DNA of 64,000 nucleotides from Proteus appendicitidis (GTDB lineage: Bacteria > Pseudomonadota > Gammaproteobacteria > Enterobacterales > Enterobacteriaceae), in assembly GCF_030271835.1 (NCBI RefSeq), contig NZ_CP127389.1, positions 2,950,001 to 3,014,000 on the forward strand. The letters run 5' to 3'. Below are positions 24,485 through 33,578 of the stretch, one piece after another. The translations under genes and the position numbers were made by a program. The notes beneath the pieces are model-generated. The model saw nothing but the letters and a program-made list of their open reading frames with translations, had not been told where the DNA came from and made no database searches. Positions within the stretch are counted from its first letter, which is position 1; each line of letters begins with the position of its first letter.

Positions 24485-25162
24485 ATGTTTACGCCACCAG
24501 TAGCGCCCGAAAATGAGCAAGTTTTATTTGAACGAGCAAAAGCGCTTGCAGGTTATACTTTTGGTGAACTTGCCGCTTTTGCACAACTTCCTATCCCAAT
24601 GGATCTTAAAAGGGATAAAGGCTGGGTAGGTATGTTGTTGGAATATTATTTAGGAGCAAGTGCAGGTAGCAAACCGGAGCAAGACTTCAGTGAATTGGGC
24701 ATTGAACTTAAAACAATTCCGATTGATAGATTAGGAATGCCTTTAGAAACGACTTTTGTTTGTGTCGCAGCATTAACCGGAAACAGCGGTATTACATGGG
24801 AAAACAGCCATGTAAAACGTAAACTCTCAAAAGTATTATGGGTGCCTGTTGAAGGAGAAAGGGAAATACCATTAGCACAACGCCGCGTTGCTTCACCATT
24901 ACTTTGGCGCCCTAATAGTACAGAAGAAGAACTGTTACGTCATGATTGGGAAGAACTAATGGATATGATTGTGTTGGGTAAAGTAGAAAGCATTACCGCA
25001 CGTCACGGACAAGTCTTACAAATCCGCCCGAAAGCAGCTAATAGCAAGGCATTAACCGAAGCCATTGGTGAAGATGGACAACGTATTATGACATTGCCAA
25101 GAGGCTTTTATTTAAAAAAGAATTTTACCGCGCCACTGCTTGCTCGTTATTTTCAGCTTTAA
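24485..25162 (+). CDS. mutH: MutH, DNA mismatch repair endonuclease
   Basis: 225 residues (E. coli 229). It nicks the unmethylated strand at hemimethylated GATC after activation by MutS and MutL. The catalytic triad D67-(X6)-E74-L-K76 (in [10 protein letters not shown]) matches E. coli D70, E77, K79. The C-terminal [22 protein letters not shown] is conserved. It stands alone here; in E. coli it is near rppH/ptsP. Confidence 0.96.
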   Translation: MFTPPVAPENEQVLFERAKALAGYTFGELAAFAQLPIPMDLKRDKGWVGMLLEYYLGASAGSKPEQDFSELGIELKTIPIDRLGMPLETTFVCVAALTGNSGITWENSHVKRKLSKVLWVPVEGEREIPLAQRRVASPLLWRPNSTEEELLRHDWEELMDMIVLGKVESITARHGQVLQIRPKAANSKALTEAIGEDGQRIMTLPRGFYLKKNFTAPLLARYFQL

Positions 25163-25193
25163 CGTTAACGAATTTAAGCTATTTGTTATCAAT

Positions 25194-25228
25194 AAAACAG
25201 CCCCAAATTTATTGGAGCTGTTTTTTAA
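25194..25228. terminator. Convergent terminator between mutH and the toxin gene
   Basis: AAAACAGCCCC - AAATTTATT - GGAGCTGTTTTTT can terminate both strands (T-run right for mutH, A-run left for the minus-strand toxin gene). The stem has one mismatch. Confidence 0.8.
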
Positions 25229-25254
25229 GTGATGGGATCTCAATGATTAAAAAA

Positions 25255-28200
25255 TCACAACTGCTTTTCCACTAATGCCAAAGGTGACCATGTCGATAAC
25301 GAAATAGTTTCGTGATTGTTCACAACAGTAAATTGTTGCTGATTGAATGTTGCCATATCTTGGATAATATTTGCCAACCCTTGTAATGATAACTCTGAGG
25401 ATGTTTCAGTAACTGAAATAACCGGTTTCTGTTCTTTTTCATTAACCTCATTTACTGCCACTTTTACATTTAGTGTAAATTGCTTATCTTGAGTTTGATA
25501 TTGTGTATTATTTCCCACTTGAGATGAAATCAATGTTTCATGTTCCGCCAATCCAGTCACTAAAATATGACTGTTTTTTCCTTCATCATAAACCGTCACA
25601 TGACCTTGTCGTTTTTGCACCACATATACATTGCTACCTTCACCGCCACTCAGATAATCATGACCAAATTGAGAAATTAACAAATCGTTGCCTTCACCTC
25701 CACTTAAGCGATCATTACCTTCCCCTGCAATTAAAATATGATGCCCTTTATTAACAAGAATATTATCATCACCTTTTCCACCATCAATAACTGAGCTAGT
25801 ATTATTATGATTAATAACAATATCATTCCCATCATTCAGTTCAAGAATAGGCAATAAATCAATGAGTTCTTTTGGTTTGTCTGCAAGTGTTGCTGATAAT
25901 AGTGTTGAATTAAGCACTACCGAACTAACGCCATAGGCAGATAATGCCGCTTTATTTAAACTAAGTGATTCAGGGATCACCAATACATCATCACTTTTGC
26001 TTATATTTAAATTCAAATTAACAACAGGCATAAGAAAATTTGAATGACTATCTTTAGTTGGTAATGTAAAAACAACATTATCTTTATCTATTAATCGAAT
26101 AGTCGCGTTGGTATCAACAATTTTATTTAATAGCTCTGCTTCAAAACATAGCGTTAAATAATCATCAGGAAGATAACGATGAGATAAAAGACCATCTTTA
26201 AATGTTAAATCAAAACCACTTATATCAGTTAAAAAGAAATGGCTTACATCATTATCAGTTAATTTATCAATATGATCAGATAGTGAGATATTCACCCTTT
26301 CATTGTTACTTTTTGTTAAAAATGTTTTTATTTGATAAGTATCATTTCCCTGACTTAATTTAATGTATGAGTTAGCCTCAATACCAATATAATGATTATT
26401 TTGGTTATTGCCGTGAATACCAAGTCGTAAATTTGTTCCAGATGAGAAACCACTGTATTCAAATTCTGGCAATAATTTTATATTTCTACTCTGACTTTTA
26501 AAAGCAGTCACAACTAAATTATCATACTCATTAATATAAAAATCTTTAATTGCTAATTTTGATTCATTATATTTCTCTAAATAACTAAATTTGTATAATA
26601 TTTTATCTTTCGTATTTTCATCCAAAGTGAGTGTAAAACCATCTTGAGTTATTAATGTATAGCGATGTGAATATATGTTATTTACTGAATCATCATAAAC
26701 ATTTTTCAATGTCACAGAATGATAAATATATTTCCCCTCATGATTTTCATTATTAATTTTAAAATCAAAAATAATATCTTTTTTATTACGTTTTATTGAT
26801 ATTATTTCATCAAAACAATAATTAAACCTTACAACACTAGTTCCTAACTTATTAGTTTCATTAATAATGGTTTCAAATAATTTATTATAACTCTGCTCTA
26901 AAGAAGATCGTAAAATAACATAGCTATCATTGCCCTCACCGCCTTCAGCATAACCTTCATTTAAGACAAGTGTATCATTTCCCCCTTTACCATATAAATG
27001 ATCAACACTACCAGCACCATTTAAATAATTAGCCTCTTCATTACCCAAAATATAATCATCACCCATTTCACTGCCAATAACATTTTCAATACTGTCTAAA
27101 TAGGCAATAACTTGCTGATCTTGTAGCTCTATATTCGGCATTGTATCAATAAGTTTTTTCGAATAAAAATGCCCTTCATTTTGATAAAGATAAAGTTTTG
27201 AATGAAAACTTTGGCTATTAGTTTTATCTTCTGAGTTTTGAAATTTAACGTAATTATGTTGCAAATCGACTTTATACCCCGTGTATTTACCCGCAGTTTT
27301 TATCAGACGAAGTGTGTCATTTCCTTCTCTACCATAAAAACGGCTCGCATAATGAGGTGACTCAGATGCAAAGACATTAAATACATCATCTTTTAACCCC
27401 CCACTTAATCGCTTAGTGCCATTATAAATATCAAATGTATTTTGAGTTATTGAGGGTGCAGCAATAATATCGTTACCATTGTGTGTATTAAAATAAAGCA
27501 CTGCATTTTCATGCCAATCCGAAGTATAGTATTTTTCAATATTATTAGTTTTTATTAATCCATTCTCTAATTTACTTTCTCCTAATTTATTAATCACATA
27601 TTCTTTATTCGTTTTACTATTCTTAAAAAATTCCTCGTCCACTATTTCGCCAAAAATAACGCTTTCATCGTCAGAAACAATTTTTATTGTATATCGGTTT
27701 AGCTCATTAACATAAAAATCCATATCAAAAATAAGCTTTTCATCTGTGGCAATTGCTTCTTTAGGTAAATAATATTTATATGCTGTTTTTTTAGCACGCA
27801 GATAAGGAGTAATAGATGAAATCTCTTCAGCCTCTTTTTGGCTTATATTTTGAAATATTCGTTTGGAGATAAAATCTTTTGAAGGCATTAAAATAGAATC
27901 AACGGTTTCTTCTATTAATGTAGGAATAACTTTATAATAATAATGCTCTTGATAAATCTGTTTTTCATTTGTATAAAAATAGCTACTATTAGCGCTTTGT
28001 TTTTTTATTTCTTCAAAATGAGTTAGTGCTTTTTTATCAATCATCTCTTCAAGTTGATTTTCGGTGTCTAAATATATTATCTCATTTTTCTTATCTGCCG
28101 TAATATCCCCCATAAGAAAGGCATGAAAACCATTATTGAACTCTTCTATTGGCGTAAATTTGACTTGTTTTTTTGCCTCTTCAATTAATCTTACGGCATT

Positions 28201-31200
28201 ATAAATTGAAGTTGCCAATGCAATCAAAGCACCTGCGGCAATACCGACAGGTCCTGCAATTGCTGAACCTGCAAGCATAGCTATAGAAATTCCTACAGTA
28301 ACAAGCCCTGAAACAATAGCGAATGAACCATCAACGATATAATCAATTTTTCGCTTTTCATCAGTTTCACCAGAAATACGGCTGAAATTATCATAAGCAT
28401 GATAAATATCAAATCCAACTGAAAGAATATTAAGCGCAACCCCTACTCGCGTGCTTATCTTGCTCGCATATTCCAAAGGATTGTGTCGATATCGTAATAA
28501 TCCTTTTGCTATTGCAATTTCAATAATTTCAGAAACCCCATTAAATGTCATCTCAGACCACATTAATGACAAGTTAGTGATGATTTCTTTTCGTTGTTGT
28601 AAAGATAGATTGGGATTATTGAGTTGTTCGGCTAAAGAAAACGTATTATTAACAGACTGCCACATAGAATAACTAATATTAGCATAACCTACCTTACTCA
28701 ATATTTTCATATGCCTAGATATTTTTAATGAAGGTTTTCTAATGCTATCCCAATAATGTTCATCAAATGCACGTTTTTCTAATTCTAGAATTTTAACCAA
28801 TCGCTCATAACTTACAAGGTAATCAATACGTTCAGCATCAATTGAAATTAACTTTTTTATATTTTCTTCTTTATTATTTAATAAACTTTTAATAATAGAA
28901 ATAGCTTGTTTATCATCATCTGTTCCTGAAGCACTTAAGAAATAATCATTTATCTTATCCGCATCGAATGTAAGATTTGAATAATCATGATTTATTTCAA
29001 AAATATCATCATGCTCTATTTTTTTATTATTAACTTTCGCACCTAAACTAATAAGTAACCTTTTATCCACTTCGATATCATGGATTTTTATTCTATTCTC
29101 TACCATTTCATTATTATTAAGACCTAAACTTAATTCAAATAAATTATCAGTTGATTTATTCTCATGTGTTCCTTTTTGACTTAATGCTCTTACCTCTGTT
29201 ATTCCAGTTGATGATAAAATATCTTTATTGCTATTTAATGAAATTAAATAATCAATATCATTAATAGCAATATTATACTCCTGCTCATTTAAAGCTATTT
29301 TTAATAAATCAATCATCAATTTACTTTTATTAGGTTCATTAAAGTAATGAGAAAGTAAATCAATTGATGCATCACTTAAATAATTAATAGATTTAGGCGC
29401 ATCATAAATATGATTTATTAATAATTTAATTCTATCTATATTATCAATTACAGTATCGTTTAAATAGTTAACATTATAGCTATTTCTCCACTCTTCTAAG
29501 GTTATATTTTCATTCACATATTGATTAAAAGCCTTACTTATTAATGGATCATAAATAGCAATATATAATTTATTCGATAATAAGGTGCTATTATCACTAG
29601 AGAAAACCGTTGAAATTTCTTTAAAATATTTATGTACTGCATATTCAACTGAAATTTTTCCTTCGATAATTTTATCTACTACATTTTTAATAGTCGCTGA
29701 TCCTAATGATTCACCACGCAAAGATCCAAAAATATCATTCAGTCTGGAAGAATTTATCTTTCTTTCCGTTTTTTCATTAAATGTCGTTCTATGCTTATCA
29801 ATACCAATACCTTTTAACTCGCCATCATATAAATCAAAAACTGGCTCTTGATAATTTATTTCATTAGCAATTTCTAATACAACATAATTTTTATTATTAA
29901 TAATTTTATTTTTTATTACACGAAAATGTGTTCCCGGTGCAATAATTGCTCTTTCTGAACTACCAGAATAAAGACTGGTTAGTGGTTTTGCACTGTGTTT
30001 TCCAACAATAGAAATATACACATTATCAGACGATGCTTTCTTTACATTTTCAATATTACTAAAACCATGAAAAATACCATCAAAAGCGAGTAAACTCCCT
30101 TTTTCATAATTATTTTTTAAAATATCACTGCTTTTAACAGTAAATGATTTGTATATTGGTGTATTAATATCAGAATATTTAGACAACAAAGAAAAAAAAC
30201 CAATTAATTTATTTTCATTCGTTTTATTTAAAAAAAGCCCATCTGTCTTAATTAATGATTCAAGTAATTTATAACCTATTTTTTTAAACCATTTTATATC
30301 GCTTACTTTTGAATAAAATTCAATTTTATCTTTTGTAGATAAAAGATGATTTTTATTATCCATTTTATTTAAAAGATCATTTTTATGATTATATTCTGAT
30401 GATAATAAATTTATTTCATTCTTAGCATTATTATTGAGTTCTATTTCTGGTAAAAGTGTATTATTTTTAACATAAGAACCTTCATTAAATTTATTAAGTG
30501 AAGCTTCGTATTCTAACGTATATTTATTTTTCTTATCTATGCTTAATTTTCGTTTTATTTCATTTTTTGTATCAATAAATGTGGCAGAAATCTTTCGTTG
30601 GCTTGTAAAATAATTATTATTGACTCCATCGTTCCATTTTTCATTTAAAGGAGCAATATAGCCTAGATCAATCATAGATTGTTGAAATTTTGAAAATTCA
30701 TCTGGTGATTGTAATACAATAGTACCATTATTATTAATATAAAATAAATCATGTAATGTTTGATTTTTTGAATTAATCGGCTTATCAAACAATGATTTAG
30801 GAACAAAAAAAGTGGCAGGAAAATTGTCATGAATTACCGCAAAGGGATTAGCATCATCGGCACCATGATGGACTATTTCCATCCCACTTGATCTCCCCAA
30901 TGCTGTGTTTAATTCGTTTTTTAGTTCTTTTATTTGCTGACTAATAAATCCTAACTGATGCCCTTCATTTTTTTCATATAGTAATTGATCATTGTACAAT
31001 ATTTTTTGCTTATCAGTGAGTTCATCATAATTTACACTTTGTTTCCATTCCTCCCAAGATACAGGCATATTAACGCGTGTATTTTTCCCTAAATGGCTAT
31101 AAGGATAAATCACCGTAAATAAATCATAATCCGCAATCATCGGTTTATTGGATATAGGATCAGCTATCACCAATACAGGTTCTGTTCCAAATCTATTATG

Positions 31201-32349
31201 GTGTTGAACTAAATAATACTGTTTTTTCTCTATGGTTTTTGGCTCTAAAAAGAACTCATGTGTTTTATTATTGTGTATGACTTCAAAAATTAAAGGTGAA
31301 TTTTTATCATAAAGATAATTGAGCACTTTGCTCTCTACCAATTCGTTCACTCTTTCGGCTGAAAGATAAAGCTCACTCACAGATGCAACCCCCGTGTTTA
31401 TTGCATCTGCTACTGCTTTATTGTATTTCAAGAGATCTTTTTGCGCTGATGCTTTAGCTAATGATTGATCGACAGGAATAAAACCAGCCATAGGTCCCCA
31501 ATCAGAACTTTTCGCCTTGATAGCTAAACTCTTACTACTATATTCTCCTGATGAAATTAATGAAGTTGAGTTAGTATCGATGGGTCTTACACCAATAATA
31601 AGCCCTTTTTCTTCTGCTATCTGAGAAAATATCGTTTGATCTTTAATTGGCATACCGACTTTTACTTCGTTTATCTCCTTTTTATTATTATTACTTAACG
31701 AATTTAATATTTTATTATTTTCTTTTTTATTTAATTCTGAAAAGCTATTATATTCTTCTCTATTCGTGAAGCTGATCTTCTTTACTCTTTTATTTTTACT
31801 TAATAATTCATTGTAGATGATATTATTGTTATAATCCTCGGCAGGATTTTCATAGGAGAAATAAATATTTGTATTTATTTCTAAATCAGCTGGAAAAATA
31901 AATTCATTTTTAGGAAGATAACTACTTAATATAATACCTTTTATTTCATTATTCTTGGCAATATTATTTTTATATAATAACAGTGCATTTTCTCTTTGAT
32001 CGTTGTTTCCATGAATTAGTATATTTTGAGGTAATTGCCCTCTATGCTGTAGCCAAAGATGTTCTAATAAATCAGAACCTGCATTTTTGTTTGTTGATAC
32101 ATCAACAATAAATAAATCATATCCAGCCGCATGATATTCATCTACATATCTAAGGTAGTTCTTTTCTATTTCATCCGTTTCACTCAGAAGAATAATGACA
32201 TTTTCGTTAATGTCCTTTCCTTTATCATTTAATGAATAATATGCATTTATTTTATCATTATTGATTTTCTTTAAAAGATCTCCCTCTGCTTTTATGAGTG
32301 TAAAACAAAATGAACCATCATTATTTATTAATAATTTATTTTCTTCCAT
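25255..32349 (-). CDS. Giant multidomain RTX toxin with edema-factor/CyaA-type nucleotidyl cyclase domain
   Basis: 2364 residues, very rich in Asn, Lys and Ile, and visibly more AT-rich than its neighbours. Domains in order. About 45-200: weakly alpha/beta-hydrolase-like (DEYHAAGYDLFIVDVS) without a GxSxG elbow. About 245-610: class II cyclase toxin domain, GVRPID...AKSSDWGPMAGFIP, DYDLF and VHHGADDANPF. R255, K273, K280, D407, D409, H495 and N501 correspond to R41, K58, K65, D188, D190, H298 and N304 of Bordetella CyaA. About 725-820: ADP-ribosyltransferase-like stretch with altered catalytic positions. About 1300-1390: hydrophobic translocation or pore segment as in TcdB/Mcf-type toxins. 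About 1617-1810 and 2160-2245: RTX-like GGxGxD calcium-binding repeats. The C-terminus suits type I secretion. No signal peptide. No hlyC, hlyB or hlyD-like gene is beside it. The cyclase call is strong; substrate nucleotide and host activator are unknown. Confidence 0.85.
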   Translation of the reverse strand: MEENKLLINNDGSFCFTLIKAEGDLLKKINNDKINAYYSLNDKGKDINENVIILLSETDEIEKNYLRYVDEYHAAGYDLFIVDVSTNKNAGSDLLEHLWLQHRGQLPQNILIHGNNDQRENALLLYKNNIAKNNEIKGIILSSYLPKNEFIFPADLEINTNIYFSYENPAEDYNNNIIYNELLSKNKRVKKISFTNREEYNSFSELNKKENNKILNSLSNNNKKEINEVKVGMPIKDQTIFSQIAEEKGLIIGVRPIDTNSTSLISSGEYSSKSLAIKAKSSDWGPMAGFIPVDQSLAKASAQKDLLKYNKAVADAINTGVASVSELYLSAERVNELVESKVLNYLYDKNSPLIFEVIHNNKTHEFFLEPKTIEKKQYYLVQHHNRFGTEPVLVIADPISNKPMIADYDLFTVIYPYSHLGKNTRVNMPVSWEEWKQSVNYDELTDKQKILYNDQLLYEKNEGHQLGFISQQIKELKNELNTALGRSSGMEIVHHGADDANPFAVIHDNFPATFFVPKSLFDKPINSKNQTLHDLFYINNNGTIVLQSPDEFSKFQQSMIDLGYIAPLNEKWNDGVNNNYFTSQRKISATFIDTKNEIKRKLSIDKKNKYTLEYEASLNKFNEGSYVKNNTLLPEIELNNNAKNEINLLSSEYNHKNDLLNKMDNKNHLLSTKDKIEFYSKVSDIKWFKKIGYKLLESLIKTDGLFLNKTNENKLIGFFSLLSKYSDINTPIYKSFTVKSSDILKNNYEKGSLLAFDGIFHGFSNIENVKKASSDNVYISIVGKHSAKPLTSLYSGSSERAIIAPGTHFRVIKNKIINNKNYVVLEIANEINYQEPVFDLYDGELKGIGIDKHRTTFNEKTERKINSSRLNDIFGSLRGESLGSATIKNVVDKIIEGKISVEYAVHKYFKEISTVFSSDNSTLLSNKLYIAIYDPLISKAFNQYVNENITLEEWRNSYNVNYLNDTVIDNIDRIKLLINHIYDAPKSINYLSDASIDLLSHYFNEPNKSKLMIDLLKIALNEQEYNIAINDIDYLISLNSNKDILSSTGITEVRALSQKGTHENKSTDNLFELSLGLNNNEMVENRIKIHDIEVDKRLLISLGAKVNNKKIEHDDIFEINHDYSNLTFDADKINDYFLSASGTDDDKQAISIIKSLLNNKEENIKKLISIDAERIDYLVSYERLVKILELEKRAFDEHYWDSIRKPSLKISRHMKILSKVGYANISYSMWQSVNNTFSLAEQLNNPNLSLQQRKEIITNLSLMWSEMTFNGVSEIIEIAIAKGLLRYRHNPLEYASKISTRVGVALNILSVGFDIYHAYDNFSRISGETDEKRKIDYIVDGSFAIVSGLVTVGISIAMLAGSAIAGPVGIAAGALIALATSIYNAVRLIEEAKKQVKFTPIEEFNNGFHAFLMGDITADKKNEIIYLDTENQLEEMIDKKALTHFEEIKKQSANSSYFYTNEKQIYQEHYYYKVIPTLIEETVDSILMPSKDFISKRIFQNISQKEAEEISSITPYLRAKKTAYKYYLPKEAIATDEKLIFDMDFYVNELNRYTIKIVSDDESVIFGEIVDEEFFKNSKTNKEYVINKLGESKLENGLIKTNNIEKYYTSDWHENAVLYFNTHNGNDIIAAPSITQNTFDIYNGTKRLSGGLKDDVFNVFASESPHYASRFYGREGNDTLRLIKTAGKYTGYKVDLQHNYVKFQNSEDKTNSQSFHSKLYLYQNEGHFYSKKLIDTMPNIELQDQQVIAYLDSIENVIGSEMGDDYILGNEEANYLNGAGSVDHLYGKGGNDTLVLNEGYAEGGEGNDSYVILRSSLEQSYNKLFETIINETNKLGTSVVRFNYCFDEIISIKRNKKDIIFDFKINNENHEGKYIYHSVTLKNVYDDSVNNIYSHRYTLITQDGFTLTLDENTKDKILYKFSYLEKYNESKLAIKDFYINEYDNLVVTAFKSQSRNIKLLPEFEYSGFSSGTNLRLGIHGNNQNNHYIGIEANSYIKLSQGNDTYQIKTFLTKSNNERVNISLSDHIDKLTDNDVSHFFLTDISGFDLTFKDGLLSHRYLPDDYLTLCFEAELLNKIVDTNATIRLIDKDNVVFTLPTKDSHSNFLMPVVNLNLNISKSDDVLVIPESLSLNKAALSAYGVSSVVLNSTLLSATLADKPKELIDLLPILELNDGNDIVINHNNTSSVIDGGKGDDNILVNKGHHILIAGEGNDRLSGGEGNDLLISQFGHDYLSGGEGSNVYVVQKRQGHVTVYDEGKNSHILVTGLAEHETLISSQVGNNTQYQTQDKQFTLNVKVAVNEVNEKEQKPVISVTETSSELSLQGLANIIQDMATFNQQQFTVVNNHETISLSTWSPLALVEKQL

Positions 32350-32484
32350 TTTATATTTTCCATTTAAATAATTTATTTAACTGAAAAATAATTGCATTAT
32401 TCTACTAATGTAAATATAAAAAATAACACACATTAAAGTAATGATATTTAATTATAAGAAAACGAATTAAAATAACTATTTTAT

Positions 32485-32516
32485 TAAAAAAGTAGCTTCA
32501 TATTATGAAGCTACTT
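32485..32516 (-). terminator. speB terminator
   Basis: On the minus strand AGTAGCTTCATA - AT - ATGAAGCTACT followed by TTTTT, about 40 bp after the speB stop. A strong rho-independent terminator, so the toxin gene downstream is probably transcribed from its own promoter in 32350-32484. Confidence 0.9.
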
Positions 32517-32555
32517 TGTATTTAGTTGAAGCTAATTTATTAACATCAAGCAACG

Positions 32556-33476
32556 TTATTTTTTAGTCGCCTGCAAATAAAGCATATCAAGAGCAATAGT
32601 CGCCCCTGCGAGAGCGGTTATATCTGATTGATCATAAGCTGGAGAAACTTCGACTAAATCCATACCAACAATATTTAACGGTTGTAATGCACGTAAGATC
32701 TTCAGTGCTTTATCGGTTGTTAAACCGCCGACAACCGGTGTGCCTGTTCCTGGTGCAAACGCAGGATCAAGACAATCAATATCAAAAGTCAGGTAAACAG
32801 GTAAATCGCCAACAATGCCTTTGATCTGATCAACAAGATCAGTCACACCACGATCGTTAACTTGCGCAGCATCCAATACAGTGAAACCATTATCACTGTC
32901 ATGATCAGTACGAATACCAATTTGAACAGAGTGGTTAGGATCGATTAATCCTTCATTTGGTGCATGGAAGAACATTGTACCGTGGTCAAATTTACTGCCA
33001 TTGCCATAAGTATCAGTATGCGCATCAAAATGAACTAATGCCATTTTACCAAAGTGTTTTGCATGGGCGCGTAATAAAGGTAATGTGACAAAATGGTCAC
33101 CACCAAACGTTAAACATTTTTTGCCTGCTGCTAATAACTTCTCTGTATGAGCTTGTAATTTATCGCTCATATCTTGTGCATCACCGAAGTTAAAAACTAA
33201 GTCACCACAATCGACAACGTTTAAACGTTCACGCATATCGAAATCCCACGGCCAGCGGTTACCTTCCCACGCTAAATTCGTTGAGATTTGACGAATAGCG
33301 CCCGGTCCATGACGAGTACCTGCGCGACCTGATGTTGCCATATCAAAAGGCACACCGGTAATAACCCAATCTGCATCACTGCTGTAAGGCTGAAAATTCA
33401 GTGGAAAACGTAAAAAACCAAATGCATTAGAGATCAATGAATTATCAGTCTCATTACCTAACGTACTATTTTTCAT
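32556..33476 (-). CDS. speB: SpeB, agmatinase
   Basis: 306 residues, the E. coli length. Ureohydrolase family: it converts agmatine to putrescine and urea using a binuclear manganese centre. Metal ligands are seen in [15 protein letters not shown] and the C-terminal [18 protein letters not shown]. It lies 102 bp downstream of speA on the same strand, so arginine goes to agmatine and then putrescine from one locus. In Proteus putrescine supports swarming (established for P. mirabilis speAB), which makes the locus biologically relevant if the organism is Proteus. Confidence 0.96.
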   Translation of the reverse strand: MKNSTLGNETDNSLISNAFGFLRFPLNFQPYSSDADWVITGVPFDMATSGRAGTRHGPGAIRQISTNLAWEGNRWPWDFDMRERLNVVDCGDLVFNFGDAQDMSDKLQAHTEKLLAAGKKCLTFGGDHFVTLPLLRAHAKHFGKMALVHFDAHTDTYGNGSKFDHGTMFFHAPNEGLIDPNHSVQIGIRTDHDSDNGFTVLDAAQVNDRGVTDLVDQIKGIVGDLPVYLTFDIDCLDPAFAPGTGTPVVGGLTTDKALKILRALQPLNIVGMDLVEVSPAYDQSDITALAGATIALDMLYLQATKK

Positions 33477-33488
33477 GCTATTACCTCT

Positions 33489-33562
33489 GTTACTTATTTA
33501 AAATAAGTAACATACAATCAATATGATAGATAAAGAGTGATGTTTAATAACATCACTCTTGC
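33489..33562 (-). repeat. Two inverted repeats in the speA-speB gap
   Basis: GTTACTTATT - TAA - AATAAGTAAC (33489-33511) is a perfect 10-bp inverted repeat just upstream of speB. GAGTGATGT - TTAATA - ACATCACTC (about 33537-33560) lies nearer speA. Neither has a good U-run on the minus strand, so they look like intercistronic stem-loops (mRNA stability or attenuation) rather than full terminators. Confidence 0.6.
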
Positions 33563-33578
33563 ATTGGAAAGTGAAGAA

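Noticed and set aside
28451..28672. Short plus-strand frames inside the toxin gene (for example 28451-28672, 29585-29851)
   Set aside because: Antisense shadows of the long minus-strand gene, no start signal.
25255..32349. Calling the large toxin a MARTX or a HlyA-type hemolysin
   Set aside because: No cysteine protease domain or glycine-rich MARTX arms were seen and the effector and pore layout does not match HlyA. It was therefore described as a multidomain RTX cyclase toxin.
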